In this document: piece by piece, positions 1 through 7,576 of the stretch | Position numbering within the stretch: position 1 is the stretch's first letter | Layout: every line of letters starts with the position of its first letter | NCBI GenBank assembly: GCA_905372355.1 | Contig: CAJPOT010000005.1 | Coordinates: 1-64,000, forward strand | Length of the DNA: 64,000 bases | Source of the DNA: an uncultured Selenomonas sp. | Lineage (GTDB): Bacteria > Bacillota > Negativicutes > Selenomonadales > Selenomonadaceae | Direction: 5' to 3' | Position numbers and translations under genes: made by a program | Notes under the pieces: generated by a model | What the model was told of the DNA's origin: nothing | What the model saw: only the letters and a program-made list of their open reading frames with translations | Database searches by the model: none

Positions 1-1461
1 ATGATGCCTTTTCGCCTCTCGCGCATCGACGTCGAGCAGGACGGCACGCAGCTCTCCACCAAGGCTCTCGACGAAAAAATCGCGCCGTACCTTCGCCGCC
101 CGATTTCTGAAGCCGACATCAACGACCTGCTCGCCGAACTCACCGACTACGCACGCAGCCACGGCTACCCTGCGGCAGCCGCCTATCTGCCGGCGCAGTC
201 GAATGCGGACGGCACACTCACCATCCGCATCCTCGCTGGACGCTACGGCAAAATCACCGTCGAAAACAGCGCCGCCATCAGCGACGCGAAAATCAAGCGG
301 CTCGCCCATGCACTCAAAGAAGGCGCACCCATCGAAGGGAAGCCATTGGAAACCGCGCTCTACAACATCTCCGCCCTCGGCGGCATCGAAGCGGCGGGAC
401 TTCTCTCGCCGGGCACAGCCTTCGGCACGGGCGACCTCACGATCCGTGTCAAGGACGGCAAGCGCCAAAGCTATGTCCTCTACAGCGAGAACTACGGCAG
501 CGAACCCTCGGGCCGCTACCGCTTCGGTCTGCAAGGGAGCTTTGAAAACCTCACGAAGAGTGGCGACCGTCTGAACCTGGGGCTGACCCTCTCCAACAAA
601 GATCTGCACAACTACAGTATCAGCTACAGCCACCCCGTCGGCGCCGACGGCACCACGCTCGGCATTGGCGTCAGCCGCATGGACTACGAGCTATCGGGAG
701 CTTTCCGCACGCTCGGCGCAGAAGGCACGGCGGACACCTTGAGCATCTTCGGCACGACGCCGCTCTGGCGCACGGCACAAAGCTCGCTCGCCGTCTCCTA
801 CGGCTGGGACTGGCGCAGGCTCAAGGACGAGTACAAGAAGGTCGGCATGGAGCTTGAAAAGCACAGCAGCACCTTCCATCTCGGCATCAAAGGGGCAGAG
901 CGTCAATATCGCACCTCGTGGAGCTACGACCTCACGGGCTACTGCGGACATCTCGGCGCGGACTCTGACTGGGCGCGTCGGCAGATGAAGCGTGCAGGTA
1001 CGGAAGGCAGCTTCACGAAAGCCGTGCTGAACCTCAACCTGCGCCACGAGATCAGCGACCGCTGGAACATCAGCCTCAAGGCGCAGGCGCAGAAAGCCGG
1101 AACGAACCTCGACAGCTCGGAAGAAATCTACCTCGGCGGAGCGAATGGTGTACGCGCCTACCCGCAGGGCGAAGCCTCGGGCGACAATGGCGTTCTCGGG
1201 AGTCTGGAACTGTCGTATCGGACGGATGTGCCGAACCTCGTTCTCAGCACCTACTTCGACATGGGGCGCGTGCAGTACGCCAACGACGGAAAAGACGGCA
1301 GCGAAACCCTCAAAGGCTGGGGCATCGGCATCTCTTACAGCCGCCCCGGCGACTACTTCCTGCGCCTCGACTGGGCGCGACGCATCGGCCTCGCCAATAA
1401 CGCAAGCGACGACGCCAAGGCAAAGAACCGCCTGTGGTTCATGGTCGGCAAGGTCTGGTAA
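1..1461 (+). CDS. TpsB/FhaC-like outer-membrane barrel protein, 5' end outside window
   Basis: C-terminal 486 codons of a two-partner-secretion translocator-like protein (ShlB/FhaC/HecB family), an outer-membrane beta-barrel with periplasmic POTRA region. The first ~60 residues read as a POTRA end (GYPAAAAYLPAQ, then RILAGRYGKI); the rest alternates in beta-strand fashion and carries the family's late barrel motif as YLGGANGVRAYPQGE near residue 377-391, ending in the outer-membrane style W (GKVW). The paralogue at 25791-27437 has a signal peptide plus about 60 more N-terminal residues, so this copy almost certainly starts upstream of base 1. No TpsA exoprotein gene is in the window. A strong terminator follows. 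Family membership is seen by motif; the secreted substrate is unknown. Confidence 0.8.
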   Translation: MMPFRLSRIDVEQDGTQLSTKALDEKIAPYLRRPISEADINDLLAELTDYARSHGYPAAAAYLPAQSNADGTLTIRILAGRYGKITVENSAAISDAKIKRLAHALKEGAPIEGKPLETALYNISALGGIEAAGLLSPGTAFGTGDLTIRVKDGKRQSYVLYSENYGSEPSGRYRFGLQGSFENLTKSGDRLNLGLTLSNKDLHNYSISYSHPVGADGTTLGIGVSRMDYELSGAFRTLGAEGTADTLSIFGTTPLWRTAQSSLAVSYGWDWRRLKDEYKKVGMELEKHSSTFHLGIKGAERQYRTSWSYDLTGYCGHLGADSDWARRQMKRAGTEGSFTKAVLNLNLRHEISDRWNISLKAQAQKAGTNLDSSEEIYLGGANGVRAYPQGEASGDNGVLGSLELSYRTDVPNLVLSTYFDMGRVQYANDGKDGSETLKGWGIGISYSRPGDYFLRLDWARRIGLANNASDDAKAKNRLWFMVGKVW

Positions 1462-1549
1462 GAGAAAAGCAAAAGAGCGTGATACACAAAAAGCAACAGA
1501 CCGCACACAATTCGGCTGCAAAAACAAGCGAAATGGCAGCCGACAGACA

Positions 1550-1588
1550 GCAGCCCCCTTCTTGTTGCAAGAGAAGGGGGCTGCTTTT
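1550..1588 (+). terminator. Intrinsic terminator after the TpsB-like gene
   Basis: Bases 1550-1562 pair perfectly with 1572-1584 (13 bp, GC-rich), loop 1563-1571, followed by TTTTCT. It lies about 90 nt after the stop codon. Confidence 0.85.
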
Positions 1589-2110
1589 CTGCGAGGAAGC
1601 GATAAATATGTGGAAATGAAGGAAAATCCCGAACTTGCCGCTATTTTTTCCGACAATGGCATGCCGTAAGCCTCTGTTTGGCAATCGTCCGGTGCATCTG
1701 TCTGCCAACGAATCTTGCGACCGTCTTGGTGATCTGAGCTGTGACGGACGCCGTCTTTGCCAAGTGGAGGGTGCATCGTTAGATTGTATCAAAGTTAGGG
1801 GTAAGACGGATGTCTAATGCGTGAAAATGATACAAAGGCTATCGCCGTCATACGCTGTGAAACCACAGTCTGCAAGGGCTTTCAGAGATCTCCTTGTCTG
1901 GAAGCCCGTTGATTTTTGACGATGGTCAGCGATTTTTCGCTCGATGGAAGCTCGACCAACTGGCAGGGGTGTCAAAGCCTTTGACACCCCTATGGTGCAC
2001 CCGAAAGGAAAAATATCAGAGTTCATGAAGCCTTACGGGAACTGGCATCACGAGCATTTTTAGGACTCGGATTTTTGACGCCCCTGGATGTTTCACCGAA
2101 ATTTTCAGCC
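1589..2110. other. Intergenic stretch without a recognisable gene; contains a 12-bp palindrome
   Basis: No open frame here has a start with a Shine-Dalgarno site or resembles a known family. The only clear structure is a perfect inverted repeat, 1965-1976 with 1980-1991 (AGGGGTGTCAAA, 3-nt spacer GCC). No U-tract follows it, so it is not a normal terminator. The stretch may be decayed accessory DNA next to the damaged Rpn-like genes (inference). Confidence 0.5.
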
Positions 2111-2139
2111 TTGACAATCTCTGCCGTAGTGCATACCAT
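2111..2139 (+). promoter_or_regulatory. Sigma-A promoter of the first Rpn-like gene
   Basis: TTGACA at 2111-2116, 17-nt spacer, TACCAT at 2134-2139. Predicted transcription start is near 2146. This rules out upstream in-frame start codons and supports the GTG at 2174, which follows a GGTGAGGAGG ribosome site at 2153-2162. Confidence 0.65.
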
Positions 2140-2173
2140 GATAGTAGAACAAGGTGAGGAGGCTATAGGCGCG

Positions 2174-3149
2174 GTGAGAATCATCAAGAAGGACATTCCT
2201 GCGGAATATAGTGTACTGATTCAAAAATTTCGCTTGATAGACGATACGTTTTTCAACGTATGTTTTGACAACTATGTCGAGGGAATGCAGCTCCTGCTGC
2301 GTATCTTCTTTGACCGCGACGATCTCGTTGTCAAGCATGTCGTCACGCAGCAGAGCGCGGACAATCTCTATGGTCGTGGCGTGCGTTTCGACGTGTTGGC
2401 AGAAGATCGCGAGGGGAAGCTTTACGACTGCGAGGTGCAGCGTGCAAACGAAGGCGCGATCCCGCGTAGGGCGCGCTATAACAGCAGCATGATGGACTCG
2501 CGTGCATTGGCAAAAGGAGAGGATTTCTCCGCGCTTCCCGAAACATGGGTGATCTTCATTACGGAAAACGACATCTATGGCGAGGGCTGCCCTCTGTACC
2601 ATGTGGAGCGAATCATAGAGGAGCTTCAGCGACCATTTGATGATGGAGCACATATTCTTTACGTCAACGGTGCGAATCGCGATGATACACCGCTCGGGAC
2701 GAGCGGTCAACGTCGACCGCTCGTCTGCATCCTTCGGATTTGACTTGCGGGACGTTTTCGCATACGACCTATTAACCAATCAGCTGCATGCTTTGCACTT
2801 GCTTCTTGGATAGGTCAGCATGATGCAGGATTTCTTCTGTGAGAATCCCCAAAAGATGAAGTATAAGGAGCTTGCCCAAAGAGCGGATTACTTTAAGGCA
2901 GAAGCAGAGGGGGTACATACCATGTGCGAACTGATGGAGAAATTCGGCGAGAGGAAATTGGAAGAAGGGCGTATGGAAGGACGCCTTGAGGGGCGTGCTG
3001 AGGGACGTGCTGAGGGACGTGTCGAATCGGCTCGTCGGACGGCGGCGGCTTTAATTGCTTTGGGGAAACTCACACTTTCCCAGATTGCTGAAGCAACACA
3101 GTTGTCCCAGGAAGAAGTTGAACGCTTGGCAGGGTCAACAGGAGCATAA
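2174..3149 (+). pseudogene. Rpn-family PD-(D/E)XK nuclease/transposase-like gene, split by a structured repeat
   Basis: The 5' part (2174-2698) begins KDIPAEY and carries the PD-(D/E)XK signature FDVLAEDREGKLYDCEVQR typical of Rpn/PDDEXK_2 proteins, which act in recombination-related DNA cleavage. The reading frame runs to ...RDDTPLG and is then broken by 118 foreign bases (2699-2816). Directly after them the family sequence resumes in another frame with S-MMQDFFC, KYKELAQRADYF, a charged EGR-repeat segment and an ISLSQ-like C-terminal helix ending at 3149. Removing exactly 2699-2816 restores ...DDTPLG-S-MMQDFFC in frame. Either the gene is dead or the two halves are translated separately; the second half has an ATG at 2820 but no Shine-Dalgarno site. 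Confidence 0.75.
2699..2816 (+). repeat. Structured repeat copy A1 (two hairpin modules) inserted in the Rpn-like gene
   Basis: 118 bp identical to 3397-3514. Module a: AACGTC (2709-2714) pairs with GACGTT (2751-2756) and CCGC (2717-2720) with GCGG (2747-2750), enclosing GTC/GAC and an ATCC-TTC-GGAT tip. Module b: GACCTA (2766-2771) pairs with TAGGTC (2811-2816) and CCAA (2776-2779) with TTGG (2806-2809), with the UC/UC internal loop of the family and a TGC-TTT-GCA tip. The right edge of the module coincides with the point where the interrupted gene resumes. An alternative hairpin, 2699-2708 with 2715-2724, would compete with module a. Confidence 0.85.
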
Positions 3150-3178
3150 GAGAAGATCGACTGTTCCTCAACATTTTG

Positions 3179-3230
3179 CCCGAGAGAAAGCTACTGGTTA
3201 CATTCGGTGTGTGGCATCTCTCGGGTTTTT
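3179..3230 (+). terminator. Terminator after the first Rpn-like gene
   Basis: CCCGAGAGA at 3179-3187 pairs with TCTCTCGGG at 3217-3225, followed by TTTTT. A sister terminator with the same CCCGAG...CTCGGG stem follows the second copy at 3852-3906, so the gene-terminator unit was duplicated together. Confidence 0.75.
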
Positions 3231-3247
3231 GTTGCTAAAATTTCTGG

Positions 3248-3802
3248 CCTTCCGGAAACATGAAAATGACATCTATGAAGAGGGATTTCCTCTGTACCAT
3301 GTGGAGCGAATCATAGAGGAGCTTCAGCGACCGTTTGATGATGGAGCACATATCCTCTACGTCAACGGGTCGAACCGTGATGATACGCCGCTTGGGACGA
3401 GCGGTCAACGTCGACCGCTCGTCTGCATCCTTCGGATTTGACTTGCGGGACGTTTTCGCATACGACCTATTAACCAATCAGCTGCATGCTTTGCACTTGC
3501 TTCTTGGATAGGTCAGCATGATGCAGGATTTCTTTTGCGAGCGTCCGGAGCAGATGAATTACAAAGAACTTGCCCAAAGAGCGGATTACTTTAAAGCAGA
3601 AGCAGAGGGGGTAAATGCTATGTGCGAACTGATGGAAAAATTCGGAGAGAAGAAATTGGAAGAGGGGCGTGAGGTAGGCCGCATTGAAGGACACCGTGAG
3701 GGAATGATCGATATGGCACGTTCCTTGCTCACGCTGAACGTCCCTGTCGAGGTGATCGAGAAGTCGAGTGGTTTGACGCGTGCGGAGATTCTGGCACTGT
3801 AA
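3248..3802 (+). pseudogene. Second, 5'-truncated Rpn-like gene with the same repeat insertion
   Basis: Tandem partial duplicate of the gene at 2174-3149. It lacks the first two thirds, including the nuclease motif; homology begins at the CTTCC-GAAACATG region and joins to NDIYEEGFPLYHVERIIEEL, ending before the insertion with RDDTPLG. After the repeat it continues MMQDFFCERPEQMNYKELAQ through an EGR/EGH-rich segment to a C-terminal EILAL. Coding flanks differ from the first copy by roughly 10-17%, largely at third positions, while the inserted repeat is identical. No usable start codon with a ribosome site is seen. Confidence 0.7.
3397..3514 (+). repeat. Structured repeat copy A2 (two hairpin modules)
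   Basis: Base-for-base identical to 2699-2816 and placed at the homologous codon boundary of the duplicated gene. Modules lie at 3407-3454 and 3464-3514. Confidence 0.85.
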
Positions 3803-3851
3803 GACGTGTTTGCCGAGTGGTTTTGAGATCCGTTGCTCTATTCAAAAACTT

Positions 3852-3906
3852 ACCCGAGAAAAATTTCGCCGTCGATATTTGGTGCGCGGAATTCCTCGGG
3901 TTTTTT
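3852..3906 (+). terminator. Terminator after the second Rpn-like fragment
   Basis: ACCCGAG at 3852-3858 pairs with CTCGGGT at 3895-3901, followed by TTTTT. Confidence 0.75.
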
Positions 3907-4131
3907 GTGTTATTAGGGATAATGCTTTTATCTTGGTGCAATTGTCAACAAAAACTGGACATAAAAATTCCAAAAATAGTCATAAAAAAGCTAAATGTCA
4001 GACAAACCCTATCGAAGAGTTAGACAACCGTTGAAAACGGAGCGTTTCTTCCCAATCTTTTCTCTGGCGGCAGGTTTTTCGCCATGAAAGTCGAATGATG
4101 GTGATAAGGGCGAAGATTACAGCGATTTTTG
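3907..4131. other. AT-rich spacer upstream of hinT
   Basis: Between the terminator and the hinT ribosome site there is AT-rich sequence with short stop-interrupted frames. I see no convincing promoter, hairpin or gene. Confidence 0.5.
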
Positions 4132-4147
4132 AAGGGAGGTGGAAAAG

Positions 4148-4495
4148 ATGGCAGACTGCATTTTTTGCCGTATCGCGGCGAAGGAGATTCCCGCGACAGC
4201 GGTCTACGAAGATGATTCCGTCATCGCCTTCAAGGATCTTGAGCCGCAGGCGCCCGTGCATGTACTCATCATTCCGAAGAAGCATATCAAGAGTTTGCTC
4301 GGCTTGACGCAGGAAGACAGAGCACTCGTCGCGCACATCCATGTCGATGTCGTGCCGCAGCTTGCAAAGGAACTGGGACTTGCGGAAAAAGGCTTCCGCG
4401 TCGTCGTCAATACGGGCGAGGAAGGCGGGCAGACCGTCGGGCATCTGCACTTTCATCTCTTGGGCGGACGTTCCATGCAATGGCCGCCTGGTTGA
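4148..4495 (+). CDS. hinT: HIT-family nucleotide-binding protein (HinT-like)
   Basis: 115 residues, the full usual length of bacterial HinT purine phosphoramidase. The histidine triad reads GHLHFHLL with His99, His101 and His103; Cys4 and Cys7 (CIFC) match the optional zinc site of many family members. The family hydrolyses adenosine 5'-phosphoramidates and aminoacyl-adenylates in the cytoplasm. The start ATG at 4148 follows a strong GAAGGGAGGTGG ribosome site at 4131-4142. It is followed at once by the rpsU promoter, so it seems to be a single-gene unit. Confidence 0.9.
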   Translation: MADCIFCRIAAKEIPATAVYEDDSVIAFKDLEPQAPVHVLIIPKKHIKSLLGLTQEDRALVAHIHVDVVPQLAKELGLAEKGFRVVVNTGEEGGQTVGHLHFHLLGGRSMQWPPG

Positions 4496-4498
4496 TGG

Positions 4499-4528
4499 TT
4501 GACATCAAAAAGGGAAATCATGTATAAT
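4499..4528 (+). promoter_or_regulatory. Strong sigma-A promoter of rpsU
   Basis: TTGACA at 4499-4504, 18-nt spacer, TATAAT at 4523-4528. Both hexamers are perfect, which fits a ribosomal protein gene. Confidence 0.8.
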
Positions 4529-4610
4529 GTTAGCGTGCACGATGCAGTGTTGGCAATTTTCATGCCTGCCTTCCCGTGCGCCCCAAATCTAGTGGAGGGG
4601 GGGAAGAACA

Positions 4611-4793
4611 ATGGCAAATGAGGTCAAAGTAGGAAAGAACGAAACGATCGACAGTGCTCTCCGCAGATTCAAGCGTACCTGCCAGAAGGCTGGTACTTTG
4701 GCAGAAGTTAGGAAACGTGAACATTACGAGAAACCGAGCGTCAAGCGCAAGAAGAAGTCCGAGGCGGCTCGTAAGCGCAAGTTCCGCGCATGA
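4611..4793 (+). CDS. rpsU: 30S ribosomal protein S21
   Basis: 60 residues, very basic, with the S21 hallmark [13 protein letters not shown] near residues 16-28 and a lysine/arginine-rich tail [16 protein letters not shown]. It binds the 30S platform near the anti-Shine-Dalgarno region. The ATG follows GTGGAGGGGGG, an unusually strong ribosome site. It has its own promoter and terminator, so it is monocistronic. Confidence 0.95.
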   Translation: MANEVKVGKNETIDSALRRFKRTCQKAGTLAEVRKREHYEKPSVKRKKKSEAARKRKFRA

Positions 4794-4830
4794 TGATTCG
4801 TGATGGAAGCGTGTGAGAGAAGCTGAAACA

Positions 4831-4866
4831 AAAATCCGCAAAGCGTATGCTCTGCGGATTTTTTTC
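4831..4866 (+). terminator. Terminator of rpsU
   Basis: AATCCGCA at 4833-4840 pairs with TGCGGATT at 4853-4860, then a run of T. Confidence 0.85.
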
Positions 4867-4982
4867 TTGCGCCATCTGGCGGAATCCTGATGAAAACGAC
4901 AGAGAAAACATCTGCTCCGAGAAGAAATAAGAAAAAATAATATAAATATACAAGGACTCTTTCCAAACTTACGATAATCTGC

Positions 4983-5161
4983 TATAATAGGCGCAGGACA
5001 ATTCAATAAGTGAAATTTAGGCGGAGTCTGTTCAATCAAGGGCTCCGTCTATTTTTCGGTCGGCTGTCCGTCGTTCTTCTGCCTCTCCAGCTTGACGGGG
5101 GAGGGCGGACAGAAAGGTGCAGGAGACTGTCTGGCAGACAGTCAAATTCAAGGAGGTTTTT
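4983..5161 (+). promoter_or_regulatory. Promoter and hairpin-rich leader of the NhaD/ArsB-type transporter
   Basis: TATAAT at 4983-4988 (weak -35) opens a ~165-nt leader. It contains GGCGGAG/CTCCGTC and TGTCCG/CGGACA pairings and, directly before the ribosome site, a 19-bp near-perfect palindrome at 5125-5143 (GACTGTCTG-G-CAGACAGTC). I do not recognise a known riboswitch. The palindrome could be an operator or an RNA hairpin next to the AAGGAGG site. The ~120 bp before it, back to the rpsU terminator, hold nothing else visible. Confidence 0.45.
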
Positions 5162-6442
5162 ATGGAACAGGAAACAATAGCTGGTATCATCTTCGTTGCG
5201 ATGTATGCGGTGATCGTCTCTGAGAAGATCCATCGCACGATCATTGCGATGATCGGCGCAATCCTCATGATCGTCATGGGCATCATGACGCAGGAGACCG
5301 CCGTTCACCACATCGATTTCAACACGCTCGGGCTTCTGATCGGCATGATGATCATTGTCGCCATCACGAGCAAGACGGGACTCTTCAATTTTATCGCCGT
5401 CTGGGCGGCGAAAAAGGCGAAGGCCGACCCCGTGAATCTCTTGGTCTACTTGTCACTGATCACGGCTGTTTGCTCGGCGTTTCTCGACAACGTGACGACG
5501 GTTCTCTTGATGGTGCCGGTCACGTTCAGCATCACGACGAAGCTCCATGTCGATGTTATGCCGTATCTTTTGGCGCAGGTCATCGCATCGAACGTTGGCG
5601 GCACGGCGACGCTCATCGGCGATCCGCCGAACATCATGATCGGCAGCGCCGTCAAGGAACTGACGTTTGCAGCGTTCATTGAGAACCTTGCGATCATCTC
5701 GATCATCAACCTCATCCTCATCACGGCGATCTTCGTTCTGCTCTATCGCAAGCATTTGACGACGAAGCCCGAACTCAAGGCTCTCGTGATGCAGGAGAAC
5801 GAGTGGGACGAGCTCAAAGACATCCCGCTTCTCAGGAAGTGTCTGTTCGTGCTCGGACTGGTCATCTTGATGTTCTTCCTGCATTCGCTCACGGGCCTTG
5901 AGTCTTCGCTCATCGCGATTGCGGGCGCGTTCCTCCTGCTCCTTCTGGTCGGCAAGGAAGAGTTCGTCGAGCACGCGATGCACGGCGTCGAGTGGCCGAC
6001 GATCTTCTTCTTCATCGGTCTCTTTATCGCCGTCGGTGGCCTCGTGGAAACGGGCGTCATCCGCGATCTCGCGGTGCAGGGCGTCAATCTCACGGGCGGT
6101 GACGTGACGAAGACGTCGATGCTCGTCCTGTGGATGAGCGCGATCGTTTCGGCTTTCCTCGACAACATTCCGTTCGTTGCGACGATGATTCCGCTGATTC
6201 AGGATATGGGCGCGATGGGCGTCTCGAATCTTGAGCCGGTCTGGTGGAGCCTCGCGCTTGGCGCCTGCCTCGGGGGCAACGGCACGATCATCGGCGCTTC
6301 CGCGAACGTCATCGTCGCGGGCATGGCAGCGGAGAGGGGCGTTCCCATGACGTTCGTCCGCTTCATGATGGTCGGCTTCCCGCTGATGATCCTGACGATC
6401 CTCACGTCGACGGTCTACGTCTACCTGCGCTATCTCATGTAA
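5162..6442 (+). CDS. ArsB/NhaD-superfamily (SLC13-like) ion transporter
   Basis: 426 residues, about 11-12 hydrophobic segments. Two internally related halves carry the superfamily signatures AFLDNVTTVLLMVPVT with NVGGTATLIGDPPNIM in the first half, and AFLDNIPFVATMIPLI with GGNGTIIGASANVIVAG in the second. Such proteins move Na+ against H+ (NhaD) or anions such as arsenite or carboxylates; the substrate cannot be decided here. The ATG at 5162 follows AAGGAGG; upstream in-frame codons lie inside the leader. A terminator follows. Confidence 0.85.
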   Translation: MEQETIAGIIFVAMYAVIVSEKIHRTIIAMIGAILMIVMGIMTQETAVHHIDFNTLGLLIGMMIIVAITSKTGLFNFIAVWAAKKAKADPVNLLVYLSLITAVCSAFLDNVTTVLLMVPVTFSITTKLHVDVMPYLLAQVIASNVGGTATLIGDPPNIMIGSAVKELTFAAFIENLAIISIINLILITAIFVLLYRKHLTTKPELKALVMQENEWDELKDIPLLRKCLFVLGLVILMFFLHSLTGLESSLIAIAGAFLLLLLVGKEEFVEHAMHGVEWPTIFFFIGLFIAVGGLVETGVIRDLAVQGVNLTGGDVTKTSMLVLWMSAIVSAFLDNIPFVATMIPLIQDMGAMGVSNLEPVWWSLALGACLGGNGTIIGASANVIVAGMAAERGVPMTFVRFMMVGFPLMILTILTSTVYVYLRYLM

Positions 6443-6453
6443 TCTGTATTTTT

Positions 6454-6490
6454 GCCTCCCTCGCTTGCGGGGGAGGCTTTCTTTTTTCTA
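6454..6490 (+). terminator. Terminator of the ion transporter gene
   Basis: GCCTCCC at 6454-6460 pairs with GGGAGGC at 6471-6477, then TTTCTTTTTT. Confidence 0.85.
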
Positions 6491-6636
6491 TGCGGCACGC
6501 GAAAGAAATGACCTTAGTCGAGCAGGATTTATGTCGCGCGGCTAGAAAAGAGGCAGAAGCAATTAAAATCATTGTGCAGCGCCGTTTGACTGTCGATGCA
6601 TTCGCTGAAGGATCGCTGATAAATGAAGTCGCCTGA
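6490..6636 (+). CDS. Possible 48-residue protein of unknown function
   Basis: Open frame of 48 codons, predicted mostly helical and charged (LVEQDLCRAARKEAEAIKII). It begins inside the U-tract of the preceding terminator and no Shine-Dalgarno site precedes either candidate ATG (6490 or 6508), so it may be chance. I recognise no family. Confidence 0.25.
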   Translation: MRHAKEMTLVEQDLCRAARKEAEAIKIIVQRRLTVDAFAEGSLINEVA

Positions 6637-6718
6637 ATGTGCAAAAATGGGCGATTGAGGGGATCAGCGATTTCCTGAATCGTCGAGGCAAGCGGTGTTT
6701 CCTTTGGAGGGATTTTCT

Positions 6719-6991
6719 GTGAAATTTTCTTCGGGGCGCGGCTTTGGCATGTGCGCCGTATTTGTTTTTACCGGCGCGGTGCTCGGTGGACTCTTGGGTG
6801 AGGCTCTGCGCGGCGTGGAGGCGCTTTCTTCGATTGCGCCGCTTCTTTCCGAGACGCATCCGGCGTTCGTCTTGGCGCCCGTGGCGATCAATCTCTTCGT
6901 CGTCAGCGTCAGTTTCGGCCTTTCTTTCACGCCGAACATCATGAGTCTCGTCGGCGTCATCGTCGCGCTCGTTCTTTTCCGACGTTATTGA
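6719..6991 (+). CDS. DUF4321-like small membrane protein
   Basis: 90 residues with two hydrophobic segments: FGMCAVFVFTGAVLGGLLGE near residues 9-28 and a C-terminal IMSLVGVIVALVLF. The GTG start at 6719 follows TTGGAGGGA at 6704-6712; the ATG at 6695 lies upstream of that site. It sits directly before maf, the usual position of DUF4321 proteins in Clostridia and Negativicutes. Function unknown; the neighbourhood suggests the cell-envelope/division cluster. Confidence 0.75.
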   Translation: MKFSSGRGFGMCAVFVFTGAVLGGLLGEALRGVEALSSIAPLLSETHPAFVLAPVAINLFVVSVSFGLSFTPNIMSLVGVIVALVLFRRY

Positions 6992-7003
6992 GGAGGAATA
7001 TTC

Positions 7004-7576
7004 ATGTTCATCCTGGCATCGGCTTCGCCGCGCCGCCGCGATCTTCTCGCGCAGATCGGCGCTTCGTTCCGCGTGGAAGTGAGCGAGGCTGAAGAGGTGC
7101 GCGAGGCGAAGACGGCGGAGGAGCTTGTCCGCGTCAATGCGCTCGCCAAGGCACGCGCCGTGGCGGCGCACGCGGCGCTTCCCGTGCTCGGCGCTGATAC
7201 CGTCGTCGCGCTCGCCGGACGCATCTTCGGCAAGCCTGCAGATGAGAGGGAGGCGCACGAGATGCTCGCCGCGCTCTCGGGGCGTGCGCACGACGTTCTG
7301 ACGGGCGTCGCCTGGTGCAGGGGCGGCAAAGAGTTCTCGACGGTCGAGAAGACGCGCGTCTTCTTTGCCGCACTTTCAAAAGAGATGATCGCGCGTTACG
7401 TCGCTACGGGCGAGCCTTTGGGCAAGGCGGGCGCCTATGCCGTGCAGGGGCGTGCCGCCGTCTTCGTCGAACGCATCGAAGGCTCGTTCTCGAACGTCGT
7501 CGGACTGCCGCTTCATGCGGCGGCTCATCTTGCAGAAAAAGCGGGGGTCGATCTCTATGACGCTTCTCGTGCGTGA
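7004..7576 (+). CDS. maf: Maf-like nucleoside triphosphate pyrophosphatase
   Basis: 190 residues. The N-terminal FILASASPRRRDLL is the family's phosphate-binding signature and LGADTVVAL the metal/base-binding one. Maf proteins hydrolyse dTTP/UTP or modified nucleotides to monophosphates plus pyrophosphate and can arrest septation when overproduced. It precedes radC with a 20-nt overlap and the mre cluster, the classic Firmicute order maf-radC-mreB. Ribosome site GGAGGAA at about 6991-6997. Confidence 0.92.
   Translation: MFILASASPRRRDLLAQIGASFRVEVSEAEEVREAKTAEELVRVNALAKARAVAAHAALPVLGADTVVALAGRIFGKPADEREAHEMLAALSGRAHDVLTGVAWCRGGKEFSTVEKTRVFFAALSKEMIARYVATGEPLGKAGAYAVQGRAAVFVERIEGSFSNVVGLPLHAAAHLAEKAGVDLYDASRA

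Noticed and set aside
1635..1817. Short open frames between the TpsB-like gene and the Rpn-like gene
   Set aside because: No start signals, no similarity I can recognise; treated as gene-free accessory DNA.
2699..2816. Translational bypassing or self-splicing of the 118-bp insertion
   Set aside because: No matched take-off and landing codons flank the gap, and no group I or group II intron core is visible. Simple insertion of a structured repeat is enough.
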